Of a stretch of DNA of 64,000 nt, positions 9,284 to 17,469 are shown piece after piece. Below the pieces are notes generated by a model. That model searched no databases. It worked only from the letters and a program-made list of their open reading frames with translations, and was not told where the DNA came from. The stretch comes from Myroides pelagicus (GTDB lineage: Bacteria; Bacteroidota; Bacteroidia; Flavobacteriales; Flavobacteriaceae): contig NZ_WMJY01000005.1 of NCBI RefSeq assembly GCF_009711055.1, positions 70,524 to 134,523 of the forward strand, given 5' to 3'. How positions within the stretch are numbered: position 1 is the stretch's first letter; the number at the start of each line of letters is the position of its first letter. The translations under genes and the position numbers were made by a program.

Positions 9284-9298
9284 TGATTAGCTCTTTTA
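9267..9298. terminator. Bidirectional terminator embedded in the kinase gene's 3' end
   Basis: AAAAGAGCTAATC (9267-9279) pairs perfectly with GATTAGCTCTTTT (9286-9298), with A-rich and T-rich flanks. The kinase stop codon (9281-9283) lies in the loop. It also sits directly after the stop of the convergent asd gene, so it can end both transcripts. Confidence 0.88.
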
Positions 9299-9300
9299 TA

Positions 9301-10290
9301 TTATACTAGCTTATTAGCCATCAAATATTCAGCAATTTGAATTGTGTTTGTTGCAGCCCCTTTACGAAGGTTATCTGCTACTACCCACATATTTAATGAA
9401 TTTTGCTGTGTTTCATCTCTACGTATACGTCCTACAAATACATCGTTTTTCCCTTCAGCATACAAAGGCATTGGATAGGTATTCGTATCTAGGTTATCCT
9501 GAACTACAACCCCTGCAGTCTCATGTAACAATCTTCTTACCTCTTGAACATCAAAATCATTGATAAACTCAACATTTACCGCTTCACTATGCCCTCCTAC
9601 AACAGGAATACGGACTGCTGTAGCCGTAACTAATACATTATCGTCACATAGTATCTTCTTAGTTTCCTTGACTAACTTCATTTCTTCTTTAGTATAGCCA
9701 TTGTCCTCAAAAACATCACAGTGTGGAATTGCATTTCTATGTATAGGATAATTATAAGCCATATCTCCTTTGATATCTTGATACTCGTTCTCCAACTGTC
9801 TTACTGCTTTTACTCCTGTACCTGTTATAGACTGATAAGTAGAAACCACCACACGTTTAATACCGTATTTTTTATGTAATGGAGCTAGTGCCATTACCAA
9901 TTGTATTGTAGAACAATTTGGATTAGCTATAATCTTATCATCTTTCGTTAAAGTATCTGCATTAATCTCAGGTACAACAAGTTTCTTCGTTGGATCCATT
10001 CGCCATGCTGAAGAGTTATCAATCACCGTTGTTCCATTTTCTGCAAACTTTGGAGCCCATTCAAGAGAAGTAGTTCCACCCGCTGAAAATAAAGCAATTT
10101 CAGGCTTCATTGCTATCGCTTCTTCCATGGACTTGATGATATACTTCTTACCTTTATATTCAATTTCCTTTCCAACAGATTTCTCTGATGCCACAGGTAT
10201 TAATTCCGTCACTGGAAAATTACGCTCTGCTAAAACTTTTAGCATGATCTCGCCTACCATTCCGGTAGCCCCTACTACTGCTATTTTCAT
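9301..10290 (-). CDS. asd: Aspartate-semialdehyde dehydrogenase
   Basis: Makes L-aspartate semialdehyde from aspartyl phosphate with NADPH, for lysine/diaminopimelate, threonine and methionine synthesis. The NADP-binding N-terminus is MKIAVVGATGMVGE; the active-site Cys126 is in IANPNCSTIQLV; VRIPVVGGHSEAV holds the conserved substrate-binding His. At 329 aa it is a normal Gram-positive/Bacteroidota-type enzyme. The partner aspartate kinase is elsewhere in this window (62514). A -7 box lies just upstream. Confidence 0.94.
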   Translation of the reverse strand: MKIAVVGATGMVGEIMLKVLAERNFPVTELIPVASEKSVGKEIEYKGKKYIIKSMEEAIAMKPEIALFSAGGTTSLEWAPKFAENGTTVIDNSSAWRMDPTKKLVVPEINADTLTKDDKIIANPNCSTIQLVMALAPLHKKYGIKRVVVSTYQSITGTGVKAVRQLENEYQDIKGDMAYNYPIHRNAIPHCDVFEDNGYTKEEMKLVKETKKILCDDNVLVTATAVRIPVVGGHSEAVNVEFINDFDVQEVRRLLHETAGVVVQDNLDTNTYPMPLYAEGKNDVFVGRIRRDETQQNSLNMWVVADNLRKGAATNTIQIAEYLMANKLV

Positions 10291-10314
10291 TTTTATATAT
10301 TTAATTGATTCTTA

Positions 10315-10322
10315 CAAATTTA
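10315..10322 (-). promoter_or_regulatory. Candidate -7 box for asd
   Basis: On the minus strand TAAATTTG matches TAnnTTTG, 24 bases before the asd ATG. No good -33 box was seen at the expected distance. Confidence 0.4.
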
Positions 10323-10353
10323 TTCGTTTACAATAAAACTTGAAAGTATTTTT

Positions 10354-12054
10354 TTAGACTAACTGCATATCTTTCATAAAAAGCTGAGTTCGTATACTCC
10401 CTTTCCAATGACTCTCTTCTACAGTATAAACAAAATTAAAAAAGCGACGATTATCGAGTTCTTTATAAAATTTACCAAAATGAAAGCCTAATACCGGAAA
10501 CGACCGATCTAAATTACCTCTCTGTTTGACGTACAAATACAAATGTTCATCTCTATTGCCTATATAGCGCTTTCCTCCAGTATCATATACATTACTAGAA
10601 ATAAACAAAGGCTTTTCATTGCCAGAACCAAAAGGCTCAAACTGTCTCAAAACCCTAATCATCTTAGGATTTAACACAGAGAAATCAACTTCAGCATCAA
10701 TGACTAACTCAGGTATGAGATCTGACTCATTTAACGATTCCGATACCACTTTTTCAAACTTCTCTTTAAATGCTTCAAACTGATCCTTATAAAGTGTTAA
10801 CCCTGCTGCGTACTTGTGTCCACCAAATTGTATCAGATATTCAGAGCACGCTTTAATAGCTTGATAAACATCAAAATTCTTAACGGAACGAGCTGACGCT
10901 GCCAAATGATCTCCACTATCAGTAAACACAATAGTCGGTCTATAATAAGTTTCTATTAACCTAGAAGCAACTATTCCTATTACCCCTTTGTGCCAATTTG
11001 GATTATAGACTACTGTCGATTTATTAAAAACCTCCTTATTTTCTACAATCATTTGCAATGCTTGCTCTGTAATACGCTGGTCGAGATGTTTGCGTTCACT
11101 ATTTATCTCTAAAATATAATCAGCCAATTTATTTGCTGTCTCAATACAATTCGTTGACAACAATGACACCGCATACTTACCATGTTCTAATCTACCTGCT
11201 GCATTAATCTTTGGGCTAATCTTATAAACTATATCGCTTATAGAGAAATGTTCTTGCTTATAAGAGCTCAGCAACGCTTTTAACCCAGGCCGTGGGCTAG
11301 AGTTAATAACATCTAAACCAAAGTAAGTCAATATTCTATTTTCTCCTACCATCGGCACAACATCTGCAACTATAGCAGTCGCAACCAAATCAAGGTAAGG
11401 GGTTATTAAATCTAAAGGTTTTTTATAATATTCAAGCCAAGCTTGCATTAATTTAAATCCAACCCCACACCCACATAGTTCCTTAAACGGATAATGACAA
11501 TCCTCGCGCTTTGGATCTAATACTGCACAAGCATTAGGCAGTGTTTCTCCAGGTAAATGATGATCACAAACTATGAAGTCAATACCTAACTCCGAAGCAT
11601 AGTCAATCTCTCCAATTGATTTAATCCCACAATCAATAGAAACAATCAACTTCACATCATTCTTAAAAGCTTCTTCTATTCCAAGGTGTGAGATTCCATA
11701 TCCTTCATTATATCGATCTGGTATATATGTGTCGACATACGGATAAAAACTCTTAAAAAAGGATGCTAGCATCGCTACAGAAGTCGTTCCATCTACATCA
11801 TAGTCGCCAAAGATCATGATACGTTCATTCGCTGCTATTGCCTTTGATATTCGATCAATAGCCTTATCCATATCCTTCATCAGAAAAGGGTTATGAAGTT
11901 CCTCTAGTGAAGGACGGAAAAACGATCTTGCTTCATCAAAAGTACTAATACCTCGTTGAACTAATAATTTAGCTATAACATAGTCTACCTTTAATACTTC
12001 TTGGAGATGTGCGACTATCTCAGGATTTATTTCCTCTTTTAACTTCCAACGCAT
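10354..12054 (-). CDS. recJ: Single-stranded-DNA 5'-3' exonuclease RecJ
   Basis: DNA repair and recombination nuclease of the DHH phosphoesterase superfamily. The metal-binding motifs are MIFGDYDVDGTTS, VSIDCGI and VCDHHLPGE, and the DHHA1 region has FGGHKYAAGL. The C-terminal OB-fold portion follows, with FEPFGSGNEKPLF. The 566 aa length is usual for Bacteroidota. It lies 5 bases after the OsmC gene on the minus strand, so the two are probably co-transcribed. Confidence 0.93.
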   Translation of the reverse strand: MRWKLKEEINPEIVAHLQEVLKVDYVIAKLLVQRGISTFDEARSFFRPSLEELHNPFLMKDMDKAIDRISKAIAANERIMIFGDYDVDGTTSVAMLASFFKSFYPYVDTYIPDRYNEGYGISHLGIEEAFKNDVKLIVSIDCGIKSIGEIDYASELGIDFIVCDHHLPGETLPNACAVLDPKREDCHYPFKELCGCGVGFKLMQAWLEYYKKPLDLITPYLDLVATAIVADVVPMVGENRILTYFGLDVINSSPRPGLKALLSSYKQEHFSISDIVYKISPKINAAGRLEHGKYAVSLLSTNCIETANKLADYILEINSERKHLDQRITEQALQMIVENKEVFNKSTVVYNPNWHKGVIGIVASRLIETYYRPTIVFTDSGDHLAASARSVKNFDVYQAIKACSEYLIQFGGHKYAAGLTLYKDQFEAFKEKFEKVVSESLNESDLIPELVIDAEVDFSVLNPKMIRVLRQFEPFGSGNEKPLFISSNVYDTGGKRYIGNRDEHLYLYVKQRGNLDRSFPVLGFHFGKFYKELDNRRFFNFVYTVEESHWKGSIRTQLFMKDMQLV

Positions 12055-12059
12055 CTATA

Positions 12060-12482
12060 TTAGTTATTATGGTAATGAATATTAGTCTCAACCTTTGCAA
12101 ACTCTTTAAACATATCCATAACACCACAATATTTTTCAATTGATAAATCAACAGCTCTTTTCAGCTTATCTTTATCTAAATTAGAGCCATAAAAATGGTA
12201 ATCTAAAATTACTGTATGGTACGTCGATGGGTCTTCATCTGTTAATAAACCTTCTGTCTCCATGACAAAATCTTCAACCTCCAAACGCATCTTCTTTATT
12301 AAATGAGCAATATCCAACCCACTACATCCAGCAAGTGCAGATAACATCAAGGCTTTTGGTCTTAGCCCCATATTATCACCTCCATTCTCTGGTCCAGCAT
12401 CTATTCGCAATGTTCCTCCACTTGGATTAGTAGATTCAAATTGCATATTCTCAATCCATTTTGTAGTTACTTTATGTGACAT
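12060..12482 (-). CDS. OsmC family protein
   Basis: A 140-aa OsmC/Ohr-fold protein, the family of thiol peroxidases acting on organic hydroperoxides. The family Cys is seen in LSALAGCSGLDIAHLIKKM and a second in SIEKYCGVMDMF, matching the two redox cysteines of OsmC proteins. It follows rsmI after a terminator and precedes recJ by 5 bases. This resembles the YhfA-like branch; peroxidase activity here is inferred only. Confidence 0.85.
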   Translation of the reverse strand: MSHKVTTKWIENMQFESTNPSGGTLRIDAGPENGGDNMGLRPKALMLSALAGCSGLDIAHLIKKMRLEVEDFVMETEGLLTDEDPSTYHTVILDYHFYGSNLDKDKLKRAVDLSIEKYCGVMDMFKEFAKVETNIHYHNN

Positions 12483-12511
12483 AATTTATTTCCGTTTTTA
12501 TCAAATGTATC

Positions 12512-12555
12512 AAAAAAAATCAATGTATACTGCGCTAAATCACAGCATACATTGA
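12512..12555 (-). terminator. Intrinsic terminator of rsmI
   Basis: On the minus strand TCAATGTATGCTGTG pairs with CGCAGTATACATTGA (two G-T pairs) around loop ATTTAG, followed by eight T. It separates rsmI from the OsmC-recJ pair. Confidence 0.88.
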
Positions 12556-12578
12556 CCTTAACATATTTTGCAACTAAG

Positions 12579-13253
12579 TTACTTCTTTTTTCCAGCGACA
12601 ATGACAACAATTTCTCCCTTTGCTGGCTTCGCCTCAAAGTGCGCCAATACTTCATCTACACTCCCTCTCACCGTCTCCTCATGCAGTTTTGACAATTCAC
12701 GCGATACCGAAATCTGTCGATCCGAACCAAAATATTCTCTAAACTCTCCTAGTGTCTTATTTAACTTATGAGGAGATACGTAGATAATCATCGTTCGTTC
12801 CTCTTCAGCTAATACTAAATATCGAGTTTGTCTTCCTTTCTTATCCGGTAAGAAACCTTCAAAGACAAATTTATCATTTGGCAAACCACTATTCACTAAA
12901 GCTGGGACAAAAGCTGTCGCTCCTGGCAAACATTCTACCGACACGCCAGCTTCTACACATGCTCTTGTCAATAAAAAACCTGGATCTGATATAGCTGGTG
13001 TTCCTGCATCTGATATCAACGCAAATGTTTCTCCTGACAACATACGCTGAACCAAACCCTCTACAGTTTTATGCTCGTTGTGCATATGATGACTAAACAT
13101 TGGTGTATTAATCTCAAAATGCTTGAGAAGTTTACCACTATTTCGGGTATCTTCTGCTAAGATATAGTCCACTTCTTTTAAAACGGTAATTGCTCTAAAT
13201 GTAATATCTTCCAAATTCCCGATTGGTGTGGGAACCAAATATAATTTACTCAT
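12579..13253 (-). CDS. rsmI: 16S rRNA (cytidine-1402-2'-O)-methyltransferase
   Basis: Methylates the 2'-O of C1402 in 16S rRNA. The tetrapyrrole-methylase fold is evident from LYLVPTPIGNLEDITFRA at the N-terminus, AEDTRNSGKLL, ALISDAGTPAISDPG (SAM loop) and EGFLPDKKGRQ. The C-terminal RsmI extension is very short and the protein ends at 224 aa, as usual in Bacteroidota. It lies 2 bases after the acidic protein gene at 13256, so they form one transcript ended by the strong terminator downstream. Confidence 0.93.
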   Translation of the reverse strand: MSKLYLVPTPIGNLEDITFRAITVLKEVDYILAEDTRNSGKLLKHFEINTPMFSHHMHNEHKTVEGLVQRMLSGETFALISDAGTPAISDPGFLLTRACVEAGVSVECLPGATAFVPALVNSGLPNDKFVFEGFLPDKKGRQTRYLVLAEEERTMIIYVSPHKLNKTLGEFREYFGSDRQISVSRELSKLHEETVRGSVDEVLAHFEAKPAKGEIVVIVAGKKK

Positions 13254-13255
13254 AC

Positions 13256-14473
13256 TTATATAAAACGTTTCTCTACAATCGCTAAAAAGCGACTTTCATA
13301 TTCCTCTTTTCCTTCCCAGTTATTGTATTCAGGTTTAACTAAGTGATCAATCAAACTCATCGCTTCTTCAAAATTACTAACCGTATTTAGTTGAGATAAA
13401 ACACGATTTAAGTCTTCTGCACTCCCCCCAAACAAATGTTTTTCAAAAGCGATACGATCATTTAATCCTACTGTAATAGATGAGTTATATATATCATTTA
13501 ATGACTTTGTCTTCGCTATTCCAGGCTCTTTGACAGACATCGACTCTAAGTTAAATAAAGTGCTTTGACCTTCCCTCTCTTTATCTTCTCCATTTACCGA
13601 ATCATTTACTTCTTCCGTCCCTTTTACTTCCTGAGATATCTCCTTTGTTTGAACACTATCCACACGTTGGAAGTCTAAATCTTGAAAGTTAAATCCCGAA
13701 AAAGGATCCTCTTCTTTCTTCAAAGGCGCTAAAGGTTCTTCCTCTGTATTTTCATCAGACTCAGTAGATCCAATATTACAACCATCTGTAACACCGCATT
13801 CCTCCAATGGTTTATATTCCATTGAAATATGATGTATTTCATCTCTTGCTATTTCAAGTTCTTTTGGTTGTGTAGTCTGAACACCCTCGTTTACCGTTTC
13901 CTTTTCAACCATTACCACCTTCTCAACTTCTTCTTCCTTTCTACGATCTATAAACTCCTCATCAGCAACTATTTCATCTTGCTCTTCAAGTATACTATAC
14001 AGTGCCACTTTATCTGCTGAAAGTGTCTCCTCTACAGGAGTAATAGATAAATCAGTCGTATATTCAATTGGTAAAGTGATTGGTATATCATCTTCTAATA
14101 TTTCCGGAGCAATTTTTCGGACTACCTCAGATATAAAATCATCAGAAGTAGATATGACATCTTCTTTCTCGGCTTCTACTACAAGAGGATAATCCTCTTC
14201 TATTAAGTCTAAAGGCATCTGATCACGTTCACTATAATCAATTAGACTTGGCTCATCATCTTCTACAGGAAGTAAAGCTAACTTATTTTCTATATCTTCT
14301 CTTGTTACTCCATCAGTTAGCCCTTTATCAAAACAGTCCTGATAAAACTGTAGGATTAATAGCTTTTCATATAAATTCTTAGTTTCCTTTAAGAGACTTT
14401 TTACATCTTTGTCTTTCATCTGTAGCACACGATGGACAATACTGATCAGCTCCCCTTCTAAGACTTTCTTCAT
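13256..14473 (-). CDS. Acidic protein of unknown function, divergent from tdk
   Basis: I do not recognise a named family. The 405-aa protein has three parts. The N-terminal helical segment (about 1-65) includes LKETKNLYEKLLILQFYQD. The centre (about 70-320) is strongly acidic, rich in Glu/Asp/Ser/Thr and probably disordered. The compact C-terminal segment (about 325-405) has LNDRIAFEKHLFGGSAED and NTVSNFEEAMSLIDHL and looks folded and conserved. There is no signal peptide or membrane helix, so it is probably cytoplasmic. The gene ends 2 bases before rsmI, suggesting a link to translation or a shared transcript only. Confidence 0.7.
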   Translation of the reverse strand: MKKVLEGELISIVHRVLQMKDKDVKSLLKETKNLYEKLLILQFYQDCFDKGLTDGVTREDIENKLALLPVEDDEPSLIDYSERDQMPLDLIEEDYPLVVEAEKEDVISTSDDFISEVVRKIAPEILEDDIPITLPIEYTTDLSITPVEETLSADKVALYSILEEQDEIVADEEFIDRRKEEEVEKVVMVEKETVNEGVQTTQPKELEIARDEIHHISMEYKPLEECGVTDGCNIGSTESDENTEEEPLAPLKKEEDPFSGFNFQDLDFQRVDSVQTKEISQEVKGTEEVNDSVNGEDKEREGQSTLFNLESMSVKEPGIAKTKSLNDIYNSSITVGLNDRIAFEKHLFGGSAEDLNRVLSQLNTVSNFEEAMSLIDHLVKPEYNNWEGKEEYESRFLAIVEKRFI

Positions 14474-14514
14474 AACTTTTAATTTGCATTAGTGATTTCC
14501 CTAGCTTTTTTTGA

Positions 14515-14522
14515 TAAATTTG
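14515..14522 (+). promoter_or_regulatory. Candidate -7 box for tdk
   Basis: TAAATTTG fits TAnnTTTG, 53 bases before the tdk ATG. An upstream TTTG is present but 28 bases away, longer than usual, so only the -7 element is supported. Confidence 0.4.
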
Positions 14523-14575
14523 CACTTATACAAAATAACAAAATTAAACGCTGATTTCAGCCTGAAATTTACAAA

Positions 14576-15184
14576 ATGTTTCTCGAAAATCCCGTTAATC
14601 ACAAAGAGCAATTTGGTTGGATAGAAGTTATTTGCGGTTCAATGTTCTCTGGTAAAACTGAAGAACTAATCCGTCGACTAAAAAGAGCTAAGTTTGCCAA
14701 ACAAAAAGTTGAAATATTCAAACCGTCTATCGACACTCGATATGATGAAGAATCTGTCGTATCCCATGACTCTAATGAGATTAGATCCACACCAGTACCT
14801 TCAGCAGCACACATACGCCTACTTGGAGACAGCTGTGATGTAGTAGGTATCGATGAAGCTCAGTTCTTTGACGATGAAATTGTAAGTGTATGTAATGACC
14901 TAGCCAATTCTGGTGTTCGCGTAATCATTGCTGGTTTAGATATGGACTTCAAAGGAAAACCTTTTGGCCCTATGCCTGCCTTAATGGCAACAGCAGAATA
15001 TGTTACAAAAGTTCATGCAATTTGTACTCGTACAGGAAACCTTGCTAACTATAGCTTCCGAAAAGCAGCTAATGAGGATTTAGTACTCCTTGGAGAAACT
15101 CAAGAGTATGAACCGCTAAGTAGAGCTGCTTACTACAATGCTATGCGAGAAGCTCTACGCGAAAAGAACAAGAGGGAAGAGTAG
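14576..15184 (+). CDS. tdk: Thymidine kinase (type II)
   Basis: Phosphorylates thymidine to dTMP in the salvage pathway. The Walker A loop GSMFSGKT is at residues 21-28, the Walker B/catalytic region is [10 protein letters not shown], and the lasso-like segment near AICTRTG binds substrate. Type II enzymes normally have four zinc cysteines; here only one is evident near AICTRTG and the second pair is missing, as in several Bacteroidota members. The 202-aa length is typical. Confidence 0.9.
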   Translation: MFLENPVNHKEQFGWIEVICGSMFSGKTEELIRRLKRAKFAKQKVEIFKPSIDTRYDEESVVSHDSNEIRSTPVPSAAHIRLLGDSCDVVGIDEAQFFDDEIVSVCNDLANSGVRVIIAGLDMDFKGKPFGPMPALMATAEYVTKVHAICTRTGNLANYSFRKAANEDLVLLGETQEYEPLSRAAYYNAMREALREKNKREE

Positions 15185-15230
15185 CCAACCACACTAACTA
15201 ACCAACCACACTAACCAACACTACAACCAA
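15185..15230 (+). repeat. Short tandem repeat, guanine-free
   Basis: A 17-base unit CCAACCACACTAACTAA at 15185-15201 is repeated at 15202-15218 with one change (CCAACCACACTAACCAA), then decays into a partial third unit. The stretch holds no G, so its transcript would be unstructured. It fills the space between tdk and the MFS gene. Confidence 0.8.
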
Positions 15231-15247
15231 TTCTTTCCTCTCCAATT

Positions 15248-16468
15248 ATGAAAAAAATCTATAAAATCTATATTGATTCATATAGTGGATTATCTTCTGC
15301 TTCATGGATGTTAGCCATCGTTATGCTTATTAACAGAGCCGGTTCGATGGTATTTCCCTTTTTAGGGGTATATATGACAAAAAGACTCTTATTTACTGAA
15401 GAGCAAGCGGGGTATGTACTTGCTTGTTATGGTATTGGATCGATTATTGGTTCTACACTGGGCGGTTGGGTTACCGACAAAATAGGAAACTACAAAGTAC
15501 AGTACCTTAGTTTGTTGTGTAGTATTCCAATCTTTGTTTTATTACCGTATTTCACTACTGTATTAACTCTAGGGCTAATGATATTACTACAAAGCACAAT
15601 TAGTGAAATGTTTAGGCCAGCTAACTCAGTTGCGATTACCATGTATGCCAAACCAGAAAATATTACACGCTCTTTTTCTTTAAATAGGATGGCTGTTAAT
15701 CTAGGTTTTTCAATTGGCCCTGCCATGGGAGGTTTACTAGCTGCTATCTCCTACTCCCTTTTATTCAACATTAATGCTTTTGCAGCTTTCGTTGCAGCTA
15801 TTGTTTTCATCCAATTCTTTAAAAATAAGAAGACAAATAAAGAAATCTATGCAGAAGATTTCAATGAGGAAACAACAAACGAATTAATAACCAACAAAAA
15901 ATCGCCATATAAGGACAAACTATTCCTTGTTTATAGTTTTTTCTGTACACTATATGCTATTGTATTCCTTCAACTTTTCAGTACTCTACCTCTCTTTTAC
16001 GAAAAAATGGGAGGATTAGATGAATCGCAAATTGGTTTAGTACTTGGGTATAGTGGTCTTTTAATTTTCTTAACCGAAATGCTACTTGTTCACTTAGCCG
16101 AAAAATATTTAACAATACGCAAAACAATATTTTATGGTGTTTTGATTAGTGCTCCCTCGTTTTTAATACTTGCTTTTAATCATAGTATCATTACAATTTA
16201 CATATCTATGACTATTCTATGTGTATCGGAAATGTTAGCAATGCCATATATGTCAACGGTAACAGCTATGCGTGCAGAAGCAAATAATAAAGGGGCATAC
16301 ATGGGAATTAATGGACTTACTTTTGCTATTGGCTTTATCGTATCTCCTATCTTGTCAACCAAGATTGCAGCTATATGGGGATATGAATATCTTTGGGTGT
16401 GTACTGCTACTTTAGTAGTTATATCTTCTATAGGATTGCATTATTCAGTCAAAAAAATGATTGAATAA
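15248..16468 (+). CDS. Major facilitator superfamily transporter
   Basis: An inner-membrane transporter of 406 aa with about 12 hydrophobic segments. The MFS loop 2-3 signature is GGWVTDKIGNYKVQ (form GGxxxDxxGxxxxQ), preceded by YGIGSIIGSTLGG, and the internal break between six-helix halves falls at the charged segment near residues 200-225. It resembles the drug/metabolite efflux group. Substrate cannot be predicted. It follows tdk by 63 bases and may be read with it. Confidence 0.85.
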   Translation: MKKIYKIYIDSYSGLSSASWMLAIVMLINRAGSMVFPFLGVYMTKRLLFTEEQAGYVLACYGIGSIIGSTLGGWVTDKIGNYKVQYLSLLCSIPIFVLLPYFTTVLTLGLMILLQSTISEMFRPANSVAITMYAKPENITRSFSLNRMAVNLGFSIGPAMGGLLAAISYSLLFNINAFAAFVAAIVFIQFFKNKKTNKEIYAEDFNEETTNELITNKKSPYKDKLFLVYSFFCTLYAIVFLQLFSTLPLFYEKMGGLDESQIGLVLGYSGLLIFLTEMLLVHLAEKYLTIRKTIFYGVLISAPSFLILAFNHSIITIYISMTILCVSEMLAMPYMSTVTAMRAEANNKGAYMGINGLTFAIGFIVSPILSTKIAAIWGYEYLWVCTATLVVISSIGLHYSVKKMIE

Positions 16469-16576
16469 TCTTCTTTTACAGCAAGAAAAAACTAATTAAA
16501 GAACATCGTGAAATACTTACTTTGTTAAAGTTTGACACAAAAATATCGCTTAATTAGGCTAAAAAACATATTTAAA

Positions 16577-16584
16577 TATCTTTG
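16577..16584 (+). promoter_or_regulatory. Candidate -7 box very close to the 16591 start codon
   Basis: TATCTTTG fits TAnnTTTG and ends only 6 bases before the ATG at 16591. The usual start of transcription, about 7 bases after the box, would fall on or next to the ATG and give a leaderless message. There is no -33 TTTG at the expected distance. Confidence 0.4.
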
Positions 16585-16590
16585 TAATTG

Positions 16591-16959
16591 ATGTATAAAC
16601 ACAGTAAACATATAGCTTGGTTTCTTTGCCTAATCTTTGCTCTTCTAGGAGTTGAGAAAGTAAGCTATGCTTTTGAAAACAATTGCAGCAAGATGGCAAC
16701 ATACTGTCCATCGGCTAGTTTATACACTTACAATATACTACAATCAACAAATAATAAAGAAGATAGCGACTGCAATACAACTAAGTTAACAAATATAATC
16801 TGTGAAACTTTCTTTATCAACAATAACCCTGACATTGAATTAACAGAACAAAAAAGTACTGATTTATTCGCTCCTTTTTATTTTAAACAACGTATCCATT
16901 CGACACCATATATAACACTAATAGACCCTCCACCAATACAATCAGGTTCTTTATTCTAA
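16591..16959 (+). CDS. Small secreted protein with four mature cysteines, unknown function
   Basis: I do not recognise it. The 122-aa protein starts at ATG 16591 and has a clear Sec signal peptide (MYKHSKHIAWFLCLIFALL, likely cut after VSYA). The mature part has four cysteines in NNCSK, TYCPS, SDCNT and IICET, enough for two disulfides, and ends with a proline-rich tail (LIDPPPIQSGSLF). It is flanked by a -7 box and a strong terminator, so it is a single-gene unit. Its short length and lack of family motifs leave a periplasmic or surface role open. Confidence 0.6.
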   Translation: MYKHSKHIAWFLCLIFALLGVEKVSYAFENNCSKMATYCPSASLYTYNILQSTNNKEDSDCNTTKLTNIICETFFINNNPDIELTEQKSTDLFAPFYFKQRIHSTPYITLIDPPPIQSGSLF

Positions 16960-16982
16960 TAGCTTTCTAAGCTATTTTTTTT
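16958..16982 (+). terminator. Intrinsic terminator after the small secreted protein
   Basis: AATAGCTT - TCT - AAGCTATT followed by six further T. The stem begins inside the stop codon. Confidence 0.85.
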
Positions 16983-17469
16983 GCTCAAAAATTAACACAA
17001 GTAAACTATTCAGTAAACTTAAATAGACTTGATAGAATACAGCGATTTATCGTTGATAATTCCGTATTGGTCACATACATATCAATGTACTCCTATACAT
17101 AATACTTGAAAGAATTTTATTCAAAGCAGAAAAGCTTCTTATACAAGTAAAAAACACCTTGTTAAAACAATAATAGGTTAACTAAAAGTACAAAAGCAGG
17201 TAATTAGTAAAGTAGAAAGACCGAAAAGTGCTATACGCAATCAATATACGCAAGGTGAAAAGGTCTAATCCATTCTAAAATAAACCTGCTTTTAAAGTGG
17301 GGTAAAGTTATTTTGACACATAAAAACATGTATCCCTCATCCATCAAACGACATCATCGAGATTACCCTATACAAATCACATACCAAAACAATTTCTCCT
17401 CCATAAAAAGCGATAAAAGACTAGATTAAATTATTTTGTTACATTTGAAAATACAATCAAATAAAAACT
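16983..17469 (+). other. 487-base intergenic region without a convincing gene
   Basis: Only a chance-length 33-codon open frame from the ATG at 17329 was seen. The notable content is a long-range complementarity at 17192-17293, listed separately, and a -7-like TACATTTG about 25 bases before the hydratase start at 17470. Confidence 0.5.
17192..17293 (+). ncRNA. Possible structured RNA closed by a 10-bp stem
   Basis: AAAAGCAGGT (17192-17201) is perfectly complementary to ACCTGCTTTT (17284-17293) across 82 bases. Nested within it AGACC (17218-17222) pairs with GGTCT (17262-17266). The interior holds two copies of ATACGCAA (17233-17240 and 17246-17253). No RNA family is recognised and no conservation can be tested here, so this is a weak candidate for a small RNA or leader structure. 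Confidence 0.25.

Noticed and set aside
17329..17430. 33-codon frame beginning MYPSSIKRHH
   Set aside because: Too short, no ribosome site or motif; compatible with chance in A/T-rich DNA.
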